A stretch of DNA of 64,000 bases from Synaphobranchus kaupii (GCA_029718625.1 CM056383.1:15661897-15725896); one strand, 5' to 3'. Positions 10,636 through 23,749 are shown, numbered from the stretch's first letter. Program-made: numbers and translations. The notes: generated from the letters alone by a model not told the origin.

Positions 10636-10945
10636 CAGTAGCATTACAGTAGGTATTTGCTTAGCAGACACAATCTCTGGGGGGCTTACACAGCAATCTT
10701 TTCACTTCTTTGTTTTTATTGAAAAAGCGGGACAACCGCAGGTACAACTCAGAATTCTAAAGTGTCTTTAGAACATATTTTAAATTCAAAAGTACCTTTA
10801 GAATGTATTCTAAATTCCAAAGTATAAATTATATATTTATAAACCTTTGGAGAGGGTAAAACAGTCATGCCAGTGCCTCACCTGGGATTCAAACCAACCA
10901 CTTCCTGTGTATAAGCCTGGGTCCTGAACCACAACGAATCCCTGC
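10636..10945 (-). repeat. tRNA-derived SINE, diverged and apparently interrupted
   Basis: On the minus strand the B-box region is GGTTTGAATCCCAGG near 10897-10883, and the tail corresponds to 10646-10690 (GTGTAAGCCCCC...TGTCTGCTAAGCAAATACC). The middle contains repeated TTTAGAATGTATTCTAAATT-like A/T-rich sequence (about 10755-10820) that is not part of the SINE, suggesting an insertion or slippage. Confidence 0.5.
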
Positions 10946-12929
10946 TCAAGGCGCCCCATTCACAGGTTTTGAAGCGATTATGTCTCTGTAGATGGATGGC
11001 AAAAGAGGGATCGCGTGGTCCGTACCCAGACGAGACACGAAGTGCGATCAAAACCTCAGGAGCAGCCATTAAGTCCAGGTGACTGCCACATTGTTCATCC
11101 TCAAAGGCTTTTGCTAGCAACCGCAGGTATTTTTTTTAAGCTCGTGGAAAAATGTCCTGTGAAGTCAGGGATAATTGCATTGTATTCTTGCGTGCGCTTT
11201 TTTCCTCACTTGCCCCTGCTGCCTCCTAATCGGCGCTGACTTTGATCCAACGTCCCTGTTTAGTAGGCTTGGTGGGCATTTTTAACAGTATAAAATGATT
11301 CTGCATCGCCAATTTGGCCACACAAGGTGATGAGAAGGGATTTTAACAAGGGCTCAATGGCCTATAAAAGTCGTAGCTGAAAAGACGTCCTTGTTTCGCC
11401 AGTATTTATGCTTTGGAGGCCTATCATTAGTGCTAATGCACACATGTATGTATGTTGTAAAAACACACATGTGCAAAAAAAAAAATGCGTTTGTAAAAAA
11501 ATTTAAAAAATTGAAGTGTTTCCTTCTTTTAGCTGCTTATTTTCATTCACTCTCCCTGTTTACAAACTCGACAAAAACACGAAACACCCTGCCAGCATGG
11601 CCTTGAGAAAAATACTCGAAAACACTTCTAGCTTCATCCTGTAGAATTACATTTGGACTCACAAACAAATCAGTTCTATGTCTGTTTCCTCGCTTTCTTG
11701 ATTTCCCCTTTCTACCTGTACATGAAGGCACATGCAACATGCCAGGCTAGGTTATTTCAAACTAGTCTCGAGGTGTAATAGCATTGGTTTTACAACTCCG
11801 GCCTCAAGCACAACATTGCTGTGGATGTACGGTGTGTCAAGAATTCCCAGAAAGACTTCGGACAAGTGGTTGTTTACTGGCCCCATCCTCTGGAGAGATG
11901 CTGTCTGATGAAGAAATACAAACATAAATCTGACCCATAAACACTGGGCACAGAGACACGTGCACACTGTAGGGCTCATTTGATGAACTGGAAGCCGCCG
12001 CCCCTCTTCTTTCCTACCCATAAACTCAAATTCATCCTTTAGATTTGTGTGTTTTTCATGCTGACTGCATGCCAGAGCAGTGGCGCTTCACAACGGCGGG
12101 GGATCCGCTTTACGCTCTCTGATCTGCTTAATGTGAACGCATTCCTTCAAGTGTGTGCCGTTTAATAACGCGACGACTCCTGGAACATTTTTCATCGGTG
12201 CAGAAGGCAGTTAGAAAGAGAAAGTCAACAGGCTTGCGTCATCCTCTCACCGAAACAAAAGGGTGAGACACAGCAGTGAAATTAGGTTTTCCAGGCCAGC
12301 TTAGCTCAGAATGTTCCCTTTTCTGACACGTTACAAAATAATTTAATTGAAAATAACAACCTCACCCTCAGGTAAAATATAATACTGTCAAAAGATATTG
12401 CTGGCCACTGGCATAATCTCCCCTTCTACTTTAATGGAAACAGTTAGGAAATAGAGCAATAAAGTAAATGTTTCTACAGTAGACATAGTTTGGTTTGAGG
12501 TGCAGTGTGTCAGGCAAAGTGGTCACACCAGAGAGTTTGGAGGACACTTTGAACGATTGTACGACACGGCGCTAAGCCATTATCTCACCTCAGAGTTTGT
12601 AATTTATTTACAAAAATCAGATCTGATGATCATTCCCACAGCAGTTTGAAATCACTGGACTTATTTTTCACCCGAGACGCACATATTAAAAACATCCATC
12701 AGCGGCAAAGTGTTTAGTGACATAATGAGCGGTAGCTTGTGCGACACAAGAGGATCCGTTCCCTTTGAAACTGCAGCTGAACTGAGCGCTGGAATGCAGC
12801 TCTGATCTCTTGGTTCTTACAACCCACTGAGTAAAAAGAAGAAAAGTGGGGTCCTGCTGACAGTGAAGGCAGAGCAGAGAGGTGGGGTTTGGGGCCATAC
12901 CCACCCAGGTAGCCAAATGGGTCTCGCCC
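10946..12929. other. Non-coding stretch, no gene recognised
   Basis: No recognisable exon or element. The block 12040-12265 has several CpGs, no low-complexity sequence and no repeat signature, so it is a weak candidate for conserved non-coding DNA. Confidence 0.45.
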
Positions 12930-13325
12930 AGATCTTGCATTCCGACTCGGCTCAGTGTCGGCCTTGAATTACAGCACGATTCTGGGCCGAGTGATGTGGC
13001 CCAAGTCATTAGCGCTTAACTGTACTAATATTGTTAAGCATCCTAAGTTATAATAAGTAATTATAATTTTTTTACATGTATGAAGACTATAATTTGCTTC
13101 AGGTGGGGTTCAGGGTTGGTGAAAATTAATAAAATATGTCACTCTGGCCAGATCTGGTCCGCGTTTACCCCGAGTCCGGCAGCATGTGGCCCAGTGCCGG
13201 TTTAGTTACAGCACATACGGCACGGACTCGGCTGTGATGTAGCAGCCCAGACCCATCGCCACATCACTCGGCCCAGAATTGTGCTGTGATTCAAGGCCGA
13301 CACTGAGCCGAGTCGGAAGATCTCA
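12930..13325. mobile_element. Foldback element with about 70-bp arms (CCGAGTCGG ends)
   Basis: Arm one (about 12932-13000: CCGACTCGGCTCAGTGTCGG...TCTGGGCCGAGTGATGTGG) returns in reverse complement as arm two (about 13259-13322: CCACATCACTCGGCCCAGAA...CCGACACTGAGCCGAGTCGG), with few mismatches. The loop is about 260 bp and contains CCGAGTCCGGCAGC and GGCACGGACTCGG, which also relate to the arms. It has no coding capacity. It is probably a non-autonomous inverted-repeat element. Confidence 0.7.
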
Positions 13326-13530
13326 AGCCTGTTTCAACCAGCAGAGCTTGTCAGCATGGATGAATATCCCAGTAGTTAAGTCCCAATGTTCCAATGCAGA
13401 ATACAAAGTTAGTATTCTAACAGACAGACAGACCGGCAAATTACATACAGTACTGCAGCCTAATGCAAGGGACCAGGCAGCACTTCTGTAAATCTATACA
13501 GTGGGGAAAAAAAATGAAATGCTAAAATAT

Positions 13531-13766
13531 CCATCCATCCATCCATCCATTGTCTAACCCGCTTATTCCTGGTCAGAGTCACGGGGGGTGCTGGAGCCTA
13601 TCCCAGCATGCATTGGGCGAGAGGCAGGAATACACCCTGGACAGGCCACCAATCCATCACAGGGCACACACACCATTCACTCACGCACTCATACCCATGG
13701 GCAATTTAGAGTCTCCAATTAGCCTAATCTGCATGCCTTTGGACTACGGGAGGAAACTGGAGTATG
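13531..13766 (+). repeat. Abundant fish repeat with (CCAT)n head
   Basis: (CCAT)5 at 13531-13550 is followed by CTGGAGCCTATCCCAGCATG, then CACCCTGGACAGGCCACCA, GGGCAATTTAGAGTCTCCAA and CTTTGGACTACGGGAGGAAA. This series is a very common interspersed repeat in teleost DNA. The copy stops after GGAGGAAACTGGAGTA, lacking the usual continuation seen at 4960-5066. Short open frames here are not genes. Confidence 0.7.
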
Positions 13767-15258
13767 CTCAAATATACTATGATGAATTAAAATGAAAAAA
13801 TAAATTATTATTAATCAAAGTTAACAAACATTTTTAAACACTGTAAATGTTTTCTGCACTTATAACACAGGAGTTAACTGTTCACTACAAACCAAACTAA
13901 ATGTCCTTGAGTAAAAGTAATTTGAAACATGAAATTCAGGACAAATATAACATCTTAAAGAGAAATCCTAACAAGATTTCATTAAATATGTGTCTGGGTA
14001 ATATCTTCTCCTTGTATTATTTATTTTATAAAAAAATATATTTTTGTACTCAATAAATTCATCCAAACCGGCATCTTAATCTGGCCAGCAGTGACATGAA
14101 ATTTTGGTAGATATATAATTAAAATTTTCTCAGAGGATTAAAATGCATTACACTAGTGATTATTTGTGGCTGTTTTCATAATGATTATTTGCAATTTCCC
14201 TGAGGCTGTGGTTTTGAATTTTTCCAGGGTAGAGTCCCAGATATGTCATATATGTGATATGATAAAGCAAAGATCCTTTTTTTTTCAATTTGAAGGCAGC
14301 ATAATTCCACCCCAGTGACTAAACTTTTCTTCCATGTTTGTCGTCAATAAATTTGCTTGTCAGATTGTGTAAAGATGAAGGACGGAGGCCTTCACCCCTG
14401 TAAGACAGCGTGAAAATCGTAGATTCCCCGGGATATGGGCAGATATGTCACACAGCCATCTGAGTGTGCTGTAGCTCTGGCAGGGAGTCAGGCGAATGTT
14501 GTGAGAGAGGCTGGTCATCCCGTGATCCTTTGCAGCCTTGTGTGTGTGTGTTCATGAGCTCATACCTTTGTGACAAGATCACAAAATTAGGTCAACTCTT
14601 ATCCTTGGCAGACCGTCCCTGGACCGTTATGAAATTAAAACTCAATTGTACCAACACCATCACCTTTTTAACGCAGAGAATGAATGACCGGTTTGAGCTG
14701 TTTGCATCACATCTTCATACAAACACCAGGTGCGATCCTCAGCTCTTCCTTATTTTCCAATTTTCATCTGCAAATATGAACTTTTTGATATATGATTAGG
14801 CCCATGAAATAAGGTCTGCAAATTGAGGACAGCACAAATGTTTTCCTTTCACTCTTCAGTCCAGCAGCTTCATGGCCCTCGTGACTATGGGCTGCACTTC
14901 ATGTACCAGCTGTCAGACATTGTAGGTTAAAAGAGTCCTGCGACTTTAAGAAACTGTAGTAAAAATGCTGATGGCAAACTGGTTTACGGCAGTGTTGTGT
15001 GTTCAGCTTGCACTTGGATGAAGGGATTTAGAGAGGTGGCTGGCATTCCAAAAGAAGTTTATTCTCCCAGAATAATACTTAACCCAAATACAGTTCAGAG
15101 TTAAGCCCACAACACAATAATAGGTGTCTGGTATACTAGAGTGGTCACTCTGGCTGATTGAGGCCTTTTTTATGGCAGCTCTGGGCAGTTGTGCATTACC
15201 CCATTGACAGTGATATGGCCAGGATTACATAGGATGCATCACTGCACCAGACAGTAAC
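13767..15258. other. Non-coding stretch, nothing recognised
   Basis: A/T-rich with no exon-like frame. The 111-codon frame at 14464-14799 resembles nothing known. Confidence 0.5.
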
Positions 15259-15440
15259 TACATTACGTTATATTACTGGCATTTAGCAGACACTCTTATC
15301 CAGACCTGCAGAGTTTCACATAGTATCCAGTTATATAGCCGGATATATACTGAAGCAATTCAGGTTCAGTGCTCAAGGGTACAACAGCAATTTCTTGGAA
15401 TTGAATCTGGCAATTGAACCTACGACCTCTGGGAATTTCA
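15259..15440 (-). repeat. tRNA-derived SINE with UnaL2-type tail
   Basis: Reading the minus strand: GTAGGTTCAATTGCCAG (B-box-like, about 15424-15408), GCTGTTGTACCCTTGAGCA, CTGAATTGCTTCAGTATATA, then the tail TCTGGATAAGAGTGTCTGCT and AAATGCCAGTAATATAACG. Order and content match the plus-strand copy at 35791. The 5' end is diverged. Confidence 0.7.
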
Positions 15441-17957
15441 AACAAAATGTGTTCCATTAATGCGTGGCTAAAAAAAAAAAATACTTCAAAAAGCAAATCT
15501 CTTGCTTCAGATCAACGGGAATGATGCCAAATGTGCTGCTTGCTGGCACAAAACGTAAAGAGAACTTCTTGCAAAATAAAAGCGCTTAGACTGCCGCCCC
15601 TGCAGTGGCGCAGTATGAAAGGAGACTGACAGCGTTGAACTTACTGTGCTTTCATAAGTCGCTGATATGCTTCTCACTGTCCCTCCATTTAATTTCCCAT
15701 TGAGCCCATCAGCATTGTAGCGCCGAGGAAGTCTCCGGAACACACAGAGAGTTAATGTGCGTGTCAGACCTGTGTCTCGATCAAAGCCATGAGAGCCGAC
15801 GAGTACCCATTGAACAATACAAAGAGTCAGAGAAAATAAGAGTGGGTTACAAACGAGAGCGGAGGGCCTGTCAGCTTTAACAGGATCTCAGAACAAACAT
15901 CATCCTCAGAACAGCATCTTCAAAGTGTTTCATCCAAGTCGTGTTTTTCTTTCATTTTTTTAGGGTTTGACTCTGAACTGCCTTTGGAGAGGTTTTTTAA
16001 GTGGTCTGACGAAAAACAGTAGAATGTGAATTTATCAGTAGTCTCTTAGCCAGAAAACGTGGAGATAAACAAAACACATTAATGATTCAAAATAAAACAT
16101 GAGAATCGTGTCACAGTGTGCAAGGCAGTCGTGAGGCAGCAGGTAATTCCACATTATTCCTCCTACATCATGTCCTGAATGCAGAAGGAGACAAAAATAT
16201 TTTCCCCACAGGATTCTGCCTTGTTTTTTGGCCCAAGCGTTGCCACACTGCTGACCTGGAGGTCTGGGGTCGATCCAGAAGGGCCAGATGGCATGATAGT
16301 GTAGCAGTGTAACCTAATATGTCACATAGGCTATAGCCCTTTGAGAAGAGGCGTAGGGCAATTATTTTCCCTCGCCAGCATTCTAAAAGAAAACCATAGA
16401 TTTCTGCACTGGCTTTGAAAATACGGTGAATAGCTGCAAGGTTTATTGTGTGGGCCCTTGTTGGAGTCTTGCAATCTGCTGCAGTTCTCAATTTCTTTGC
16501 TGATTTAAGAAAGTGAATTGATCCGTGTTCATCGTAAGCAATTTTGGGGGTCAAAAGAATTCTGCAAAATGTGCCGTAGACTGGGGGGGGGGGGGGGGTT
16601 ATGTGTTTCACTTCAGTGGTTTGGAACAAGGAGGCATTTAGGTGCTTAACCCCTTAAGGTGTAAGATCACAAATATGTGACTGGAATGTTCTTAACTGAA
16701 CATTCTAATGATGACGTAACAAATCACTACTGGTTACTGAAGGCACTGAGTTCTAGAACACTGACTGAGAATTTAAAAAAAAAAAAAAAAACATTCCAAA
16801 AAAACCTACCCTTCAAAGGGTTAAATCATTAACAGCTGACTATACAGACAAATAAAGACAGCTCAGCTTTCATATACGTCCTCAAAAATAAGCATGATTG
16901 GCCTAATATTTAAAGTTGAAATCATACTCCAATTCCATTTGCAAGGGTTATGGTCAGGTTTATTGCCATTATATCGAAATTCATATCATGAATAGAAAAT
17001 ACCCGTAATATTATTTGAGGATTTTTCAATTAATTAATCTAATCTCTGTCACTGAATTAACTGAATTAAAATGGAATGAACCCTACAGCCTTCTGGCTAT
17101 AGCACCTAAGAGTGGACTGCCACAAAGTCAATGACACCACAACTGAATGTACACATTTTGCAACGTGTCTAGAGGATTAGATCAATTCTCCCCGGAGTGC
17201 TGTGCTTACAGAACTACTGGTGCTTGATAGTTAATTGTTATTTGGGAATGCTTTGGTAGCTTTTTATCATATAAATCGGGTCAATGCACTTATGCTCTCC
17301 CACCTTGTAATTCGTTTTGGATAAGAGTACGTATTACACAAATATCAGGCAATATAACATCTTGAGAACCTAGCAAACAAATACCTTTCTGAAAATATTT
17401 GATGTTCGCGGTTCTAGAATCATTAAAACATCATCACAGCACTTTGAGAATGGTTTGTGTCAGCAAATAGTATAAGCCTGTTTGTAGATATATTGCCTCT
17501 GAGGACACATAGATGGCTCCATATTTTAATGTCTGAGGCTATGCTAAAGTAAATGCAGTCATAATTTCACAGAGGCAGTAAGGAGAGGTTAAGAGTCTGT
17601 ATTTAATGTGCAGCCCAGCATTGTTCCTCTGGGTAAAGCCATACAGAGACACACTGGAAGATCTCAGGGCAAGGGCGAGATCTCTTTTCATGGTGAGAGA
17701 TGTTCTGTGCTTTCTTTAAAGCAAACCAAACCAGTTTAAGACAACATAGACACAACGTCTCTGATGTTTTCATGCCATTCCTGATTTTAAACCCTTGACC
17801 TTTAATGAGCCATTCTGCTGAATAAACTGTAGTAAATATCACAACCAGAAAAGTAAAAAAAGAAAATACGCACAGAAGACAGTGGCTTCATAAAAATGCT
17901 CCTTGTGTAATTAAACTTTAATGTCATCTGAAGGATGGATCTTTCATCTGCCTCTTA
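15441..17957. other. Non-coding stretch with a 16-bp G run
   Basis: No gene is recognised. A poly-G tract lies at 16583-16598 and an A run at about 16775-16792. A minus-strand 153-codon frame (16629-16168) crosses the G tract as a proline run and is not credible as a gene. GGGGTCGATCC at about 16268 resembles a pol III B box, but no SINE tail accompanies it. Confidence 0.45.
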
Positions 17958-18544
17958 CAGTTTTTTTCGATTGCTTAAGCACGATTTTGAAAACAGGGCC
18001 CGGTTTTTCAAAACACTACACACAATTAGCACAACCACACACCCAATTAGCAGAACACCTCAGATCATTTGCAAAATGAAACACTCTTGTAAAAACTATA
18101 CACTAATTTATAAAAACCATATTTTGTTACCATATGAAACACACATGTTTCATATGACTTAATTCTGTTTGAACCAGTTGCACACTGCTGTTGCTAACCT
18201 AAAACACTTTTAGCAATTCTACTTCTCAGTGATTAGAGTACTGTAAGTGAAGTACACAGAGAAAGTGCAAATATACAATAAATGCACCAAACACTACACA
18301 AGACCAATGCTGCAGACTGATGAAAATATAATTTATTTCTCTCCATATACCCAAATCAGTCAACATGTCAACATGGAGAATCACAACAAAACATGTCCCA
18401 GTTTTCATGCTACTACAGTAGTGTGCATAACACTGTAAGCTCAGCAAATATCAGACAAACATAAAATACTGTATCCAGTACAGGTTACAATTACAGTAAA
18501 AAAAAAAAAATCTGAAAAAAACTGAAAATACAGTACAGAAAATA

Positions 18545-19195
18545 CTAGACATTATCTCTTCGCCTAGCTGGATGTGGCCAGAGAATTTCATCAACATCAC
18601 AGGCGATATCCTCATTGGCAAGACAACGTGGGAAGAACTGTCTTGAATGTCGAATCCATCCTTGCACAGCTGCGGCGTCGATTTGGTCACAGGCCTCCTC
18701 CCTGGCCTGAATGAGGGGTACCTGAGCCTGGGGCCAGAGATCGTAAACCCTGCACCGCCATGCCGAGAAAAACTCTTCGATTGGGTTTAGAAACGGAGAG
18801 TATGGTGGAAGGTATAGTACTGTAAACTGTGGATGGTGTTGAAACCAGTTCTGGACCAGAGCAGAGCGGTGGAATGACAAATTGTCCCAGATGACAATGT
18901 ATTGCATCTGGTGCATTTGGTTTACTGCTGTGATGATGTTGTGCAATCGGTCCAAAAATGTGAGAATGTGAGGTGTGTTGTAAGGGCCCATATTGGCATG
19001 ACGGAGGAGGACCCCATTCTGTGTAATGGCAGCGCAAAGGGTGATGTTACCCCCACGTTGCCCTGGGACATTGATTATAGCCCTGTGGCCAATGGTATTT
19101 CTGCCTCTCCTTCTTGCTTTTGTGAGGTTGAACCCTGCCTCATCTATGTATATGAATTCATGTGGGATTTCCTCAGCATCCATCTGTAAAACTCT
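18545..19195 (-). CDS. Transposase exon 3: DDE catalytic domain
   Basis: The exon follows a good acceptor (TTTCACAG, ending at 19196) and starts in phase with exon 2, adding four residues before MDAEEIPHEF. It carries the three acidic residues of an IS630/Tc1-type nuclease: D in IDEAGFNL, D in IVIWDNLSFH, and E in NPIEEFF. By my count 35 residues lie between the second D and the E. The frame is open to a stop at 18545, so the catalytic core looks intact. The LPPYSPFLNPIE signature is typical of DDE_3-type transposases that cut and paste into TA. Confidence 0.85.
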   Translation of the reverse strand, partial: RVLQMDAEEIPHEFIYIDEAGFNLTKARRRGRNTIGHRAIINVPGQRGGNITLCAAITQNGVLLRHANMGPYNTPHILTFLDRLHNIITAVNQMHQMQYIVIWDNLSFHRSALVQNWFQHHPQFTVLYLPPYSPFLNPIEEFFSAWRCRVYDLWPQAQVPLIQAREEACDQIDAAAVQGWIRHSRQFFPRCLANEDIACDVDEILWPHPARRRDNV

Positions 19196-19310
19196 CTGTG
19201 AAAGACAAGATTGTGTAGTTCAGCATAGATCTAGTATACAGTACATTTACATGTAAAAAGGTTACGTGTGCAATATGCAACATCACAGTGCTAAAGTGAA
19301 CAATACATAC

Positions 19311-19592
19311 CTCCACATACTCATGCCGCAGCTGTTTGACCCTCTCTGAATTCCGCTCAAAAGGCACTCGATAAAGTTGTTTCATTTGAACCTGATGTCT
19401 TTTCAGGATGCGTGCCAGTGTTGACTGAGAGACCTGATGGACATTATTGAAAATGGCATGGTCACCGATAATGTTGTCTTGAATTTCTCTGAGCCTGATA
19501 GCATTATTGGCCAAAACCATGTTTATGATCTCTCTCTCTTGTTCTTGCGTGATATGGGCCCCCTTCCTCCTTGTCGTTCTCGACCCTCAATC
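19311..19592 (-). pseudogene. Transposase exon 2 (second helix-turn-helix), probable frameshift
   Basis: The acceptor CTACATAG precedes 19592, and the donor GAG|GTATGT follows 19311. From the acceptor, the frame that continues exon 1 reads IEGRERQGGRGP. The frame that continues to exon 3 reads HITQEQEREIINMVLANN and on to RHEYVE. The two frames meet near 19556-19565, beside a GGGGGCCC run, and differ by one base missing or two extra. The exon resembles the RED-like second DNA-binding half of Tc1/IS630 transposases. Unless the acceptor is placed differently or the base is a sequencing error, this copy cannot make a full transposase. Confidence 0.6.
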
Positions 19593-19714
19593 CTATGTAG
19601 AAAAAAATACATGTAACCTACTGTAAAATGTCACAGGAAGGGGTATCAAAAGTGCTGATATGGTGCATACAATAAGCAGCTGATTACTGTAACTGTAGAC
19701 AGATTTTTTTTAAC

Positions 19715-20055
19715 CTGTTTTCTTGTCGAAATGTCCTAATGACAGATGCCACTGTATATCTGCTAAGATTTGGCTGAACTCTTAGTCCAGCGTCCCTCAG
19801 CGTCAATCCGTGGTTCACGACATGGTCAACTAGTGTTGCGCGAATTTCATTTGATAAATTTGGTCCTCTTCTTCTGTGAGCACGTTCTCCTCCTGCTTCA
19901 GGTCTTCCTCTTCCTCTACCTCCACCTCGGCCTCTACCTCTGGCACGGCCTCCGCCTCTTCCTCTTCCTCTTCCTCTACCTCCTTCTCCTCCTCCTCCTC
20001 CTCCTCCGTGGATTCCCCCTCTCACCCTCACTCTTCTTCTTCTGACTCCTTCCAT
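19715..20055 (-). CDS. Transposase exon 1: Arg/Gly-rich N terminus plus helix-turn-helix
   Basis: The frame starts MEGVRRRRVRVRGG and passes through a roughly 45-residue tract of RG, GR and GG repeats (about residues 8-60). It then reads PNLSNEIRATLVDHVVNHGL and TLRDAGLRV, a helix-turn-helix like the first DNA-binding half of IS630/Tc1 proteins, and ends in RTFRQENR. The donor is CAG|GTTAAA at 19715/19714, leaving two bases of a codon completed by exon 2. The RG tract is encoded by CCTCTTCCTC repeats on the plus strand and could have grown by slippage. In proteins such tracts bind nucleic acid; here that is an inference. Confidence 0.75.
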
Positions 20056-20433
20056 TTTGGTTGAAGACAGGTGAACTCACCTGCTGCATTTTTATAGTGC
20101 TTAAACCTGATTGGTGTGTCTACAATTAAGCAATCATGTGTTTGCGCACCTGATGGCTGTGTTTAACCAATTGGCTCATAGGTGTGGTAATTTGACAGTC
20201 AGTGCTTTGGAATTGCAAGGAAGTGACATCATGATATACTTCTGTGTCTAATGTATACAAGTGTGTTTAGTGTTTTGCAAATCACTGTGTGTATTGTTTT
20301 GCAAAAAGTGTGAGGCTGACACTATGCTTATAGTGGTGCAAATCTGGGCCGATGTTTTGCTCCTTGAGTGTAAGGTTTTGATAATTGTGTAATACTTTTG
20401 ATTTTAGTGTTTATGCAATCGAAAAAAACTGTA

Positions 20434-21459
<1,026 letters not shown>

Positions 21460-22981
21460 TAACAGGAAATGGAACACTAGGTAACAGACTTCTCACAACT
21501 TGAGAGAATGCAGTTGAAAAAAACAGTCAACAAACTACCAATAATAACATGAAAATCATTTAAAATACCGCACGAAATAACAACCACAGGAAAGAGATGG
21601 AGCTGTGGCAATGCTCCTGTGCTAACCATCACACTGTCTACTTCACACACTGAGGACCTGGATATGATCATACTGTTTCTGCAGCTTGACATCAAGTTCT
21701 AAGAATACACGAGTGGGTTTGCAGCAAATCGGTTATGTAAAAAGTATTCAAAACTTTAAATCTGAATCTTGAGTGTGGCACTGCCTAAGACACTTTGGGC
21801 CAATGTCTGAACTTAATGAAAATCCAGGTCTAAGACTGGATAATACTGTAAATGTAAGCTGGGAGGCTGTATCTGCTTAACAAATTAATAATGATCGTAA
21901 AAATAGTCTCTGCTGTTCTTCTTTTGGCTTTGGCTCTAAAAAAACAGGATTGAGAGCAATGGGTCCCCCACGGGACCTGTAGGGTACGTCCTGTTTCAGG
22001 AAGAGACACCTTCATTCTTTGCTGGCACATCCACACAGAGTAGCAGAGGATTCTGGGTAAAAAATGAGCAGGGATGGAAGTAAGGGAGAGTTAGATAAAT
22101 CATTCGGGGCTGTCTGAAAAACAAATTCCATACACAGAAGTTATTGGTATCAAATATTTTTGCATGCTTATATGGTGAAGAAAAAAAGTGTTCAAAGTGT
22201 AAAACAACAGCAAATCTTTCAGCAATGTTCTCCTCGTCTGAGAAGCAAGGTGCTGAGAAGTAAGAAAAATAAATTGTAATTTTCTATTATTATCTGAAAT
22301 TACTATTTCATGGCGCAGGAATGTAGGCAAGGTCCATACATGTGGAATATAAATTTCAATAAACGCCACTGTCCACAGGCACTACGTATACCGTATACAC
22401 ACAGGGACATTTCAGGAAATGGTTAATGCAGATATTACTGTCCTGTCATTCTGATATAGTCTACAGCATTGATCCACTGCCAAAAGGCCCTTATGTACAA
22501 GTGACCCCTTCCTTAGAAACTGGGGATAGTTTCCTGTCTATGGAGCAGGTGATTGGCTGGGGGGGGGAGGGGGGGGGTGGGGGGCGTCACATCCTGCATG
22601 TCACAGTCCCAAGGTGAGGAAGGGAGCAGAATTTTAACATTTCCTCTCACATCCAAGGCCAGGCTACAAACACAGTGGAACTTTCCTCTTGAAAGGAATG
22701 TTTCCATGACACTGTAAAAACCTGACCCGTAAGCTGCCAAAGAATTAAACTGGGAGTCCAAGAAAAGAACAAATACATGGCCATGTTTGCAGTGTTGCTG
22801 TTCCATGACAAGAATGATCAAGTACCCATGAATATTTAAAACTTGAGTAACTATTGGTAAATATTGGTAACACATTGCCTAAAAATGATCTTAAATGTAA
22901 ACCTGCAATGAGAAATCTGATACGTTAGACTTGTTTTACTGAGTTTAGCATCACAACCTTCCCTGAATATAACAGAAAGAA
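21460..22981. other. Non-coding stretch with interrupted G-rich tract
   Basis: No gene recognised. A G-rich interrupted run lies at about 22560-22584 and could form a G-quadruplex. Other frames are short and unsupported. Confidence 0.45.
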
Positions 22982-23048
22982 CCTGGAAGTGATAGGAAGA
23001 AATAATGAATTGTGATGTTAGCACAAAAAGGTAAGGCGTTAAGTAGGC
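22982..23048. repeat. Direct repeat, copy 1 (about 67 bp)
   Basis: CCTGGAAGTGATAGGAAGAA...AAAAAGGTAAGGCGTTAAGT at 22982-23048 recurs at 23750-23816 in the same orientation with scattered differences. The two copies are about 770 bp apart. They may bracket a duplicated segment or be two copies of one dispersed element. Confidence 0.7.
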
Positions 23049-23242
23049 CAACTGAGATTCTTTTTTGTTAACAATTGTGTTTTGTAACTTAGACAACATA
23101 ACGGTACATGACAGCATTTGATGCTTTGTGATGGTGTTGATGTTCTCGTCAGAAACCATAGCTGCATTTACTGGATTACTATCAAATTTATGAGTGCTTG
23201 TGCAATATTTTTCACCTCAAGAATAACAAAAATTAATATTAA

Positions 23243-23428
23243 AACCGGTAAGCTGAGGCATCGGCTTCTTTAGCTTATTGATTCCAACTACTGAATTGTA
23301 GCCTACCTGCCACCAACCCCATATAGCGCATGCCTTTCACTACAAACCGGTGAGCTGGAGCATCGGCTTATTTAGCTTATTCTGATTCCAACACATACCC
23401 CATATAACCTGATTGGCTTTCATTACAA
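23243..23428. repeat. Tandem duplication, period about 102 bp
   Basis: AACCGGTAAGCTGAGGCATC at 23243 returns as AACCGGTGAGCTGGAGCATC at 23345. Both are followed by GGCTT...TTTAGCTTATT, ATTCCAAC, CCCCATATA and CTTTCA(C/T)TACA. Two units, the second slightly shorter, with point differences, so the duplication is not recent. Confidence 0.75.
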
Positions 23429-23749
23429 GGCAGAGTGATGAATATATATTATCGTTTCAGCACGGTAACGTAGGCTAAGTAGGCTACCGGGAGATCCCGA
23501 TCGCTACAGACAACTGATGGTCTGTCGATACGGGTATCCAGCCTGCCCTGCACCAAGCTGCTAGATTAACACTTCCTAAAGAAATTGTAGGTGTATTTGC
23601 TACACAGTGGTATCAATTGCTGGAAATGGTATAAAAAGATGGTAATAAGGTAGCCTATAGTGTGAGGTGGTAATGCGGTATAATGGGATCAAAAGAAGGT
23701 GAAAGTGTTAAAATATGGTGATGTATTTTGTGGTAAGTAGTCTAAAAAA

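Larger units (their letters stand above)
17958..20431 (-). mobile_element. IS630/Tc1-superfamily DNA transposon, complete ends, TA target duplication
   Basis: The left end CAGTTTTTTTCGATTGC (17958-17974) and right end (20431-20415, reverse complement) match perfectly over 17 bp, and the match continues with two mismatches for about 8 more. TA flanks both sides (17956-17957 and 20432-20433), the target duplication of this superfamily. The inside carries a transposase in three exons on the minus strand. Subterminal A/C-rich segments hold repeated phrases such as CAATTAGCACAACC and CCAATTAGCAGAACACC on the left and TTTTGCAAA motifs on both sides. At about 2.47 kb it is long for a Tc1-like element because of introns and long flanks. 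It is complete and could be recent. Confidence 0.9.

Noticed and set aside
16255..16315. B-box-like GGGGTCGATCC, possible tRNA or SINE
   Set aside because: No A box, cloverleaf or SINE tail accompanies it.
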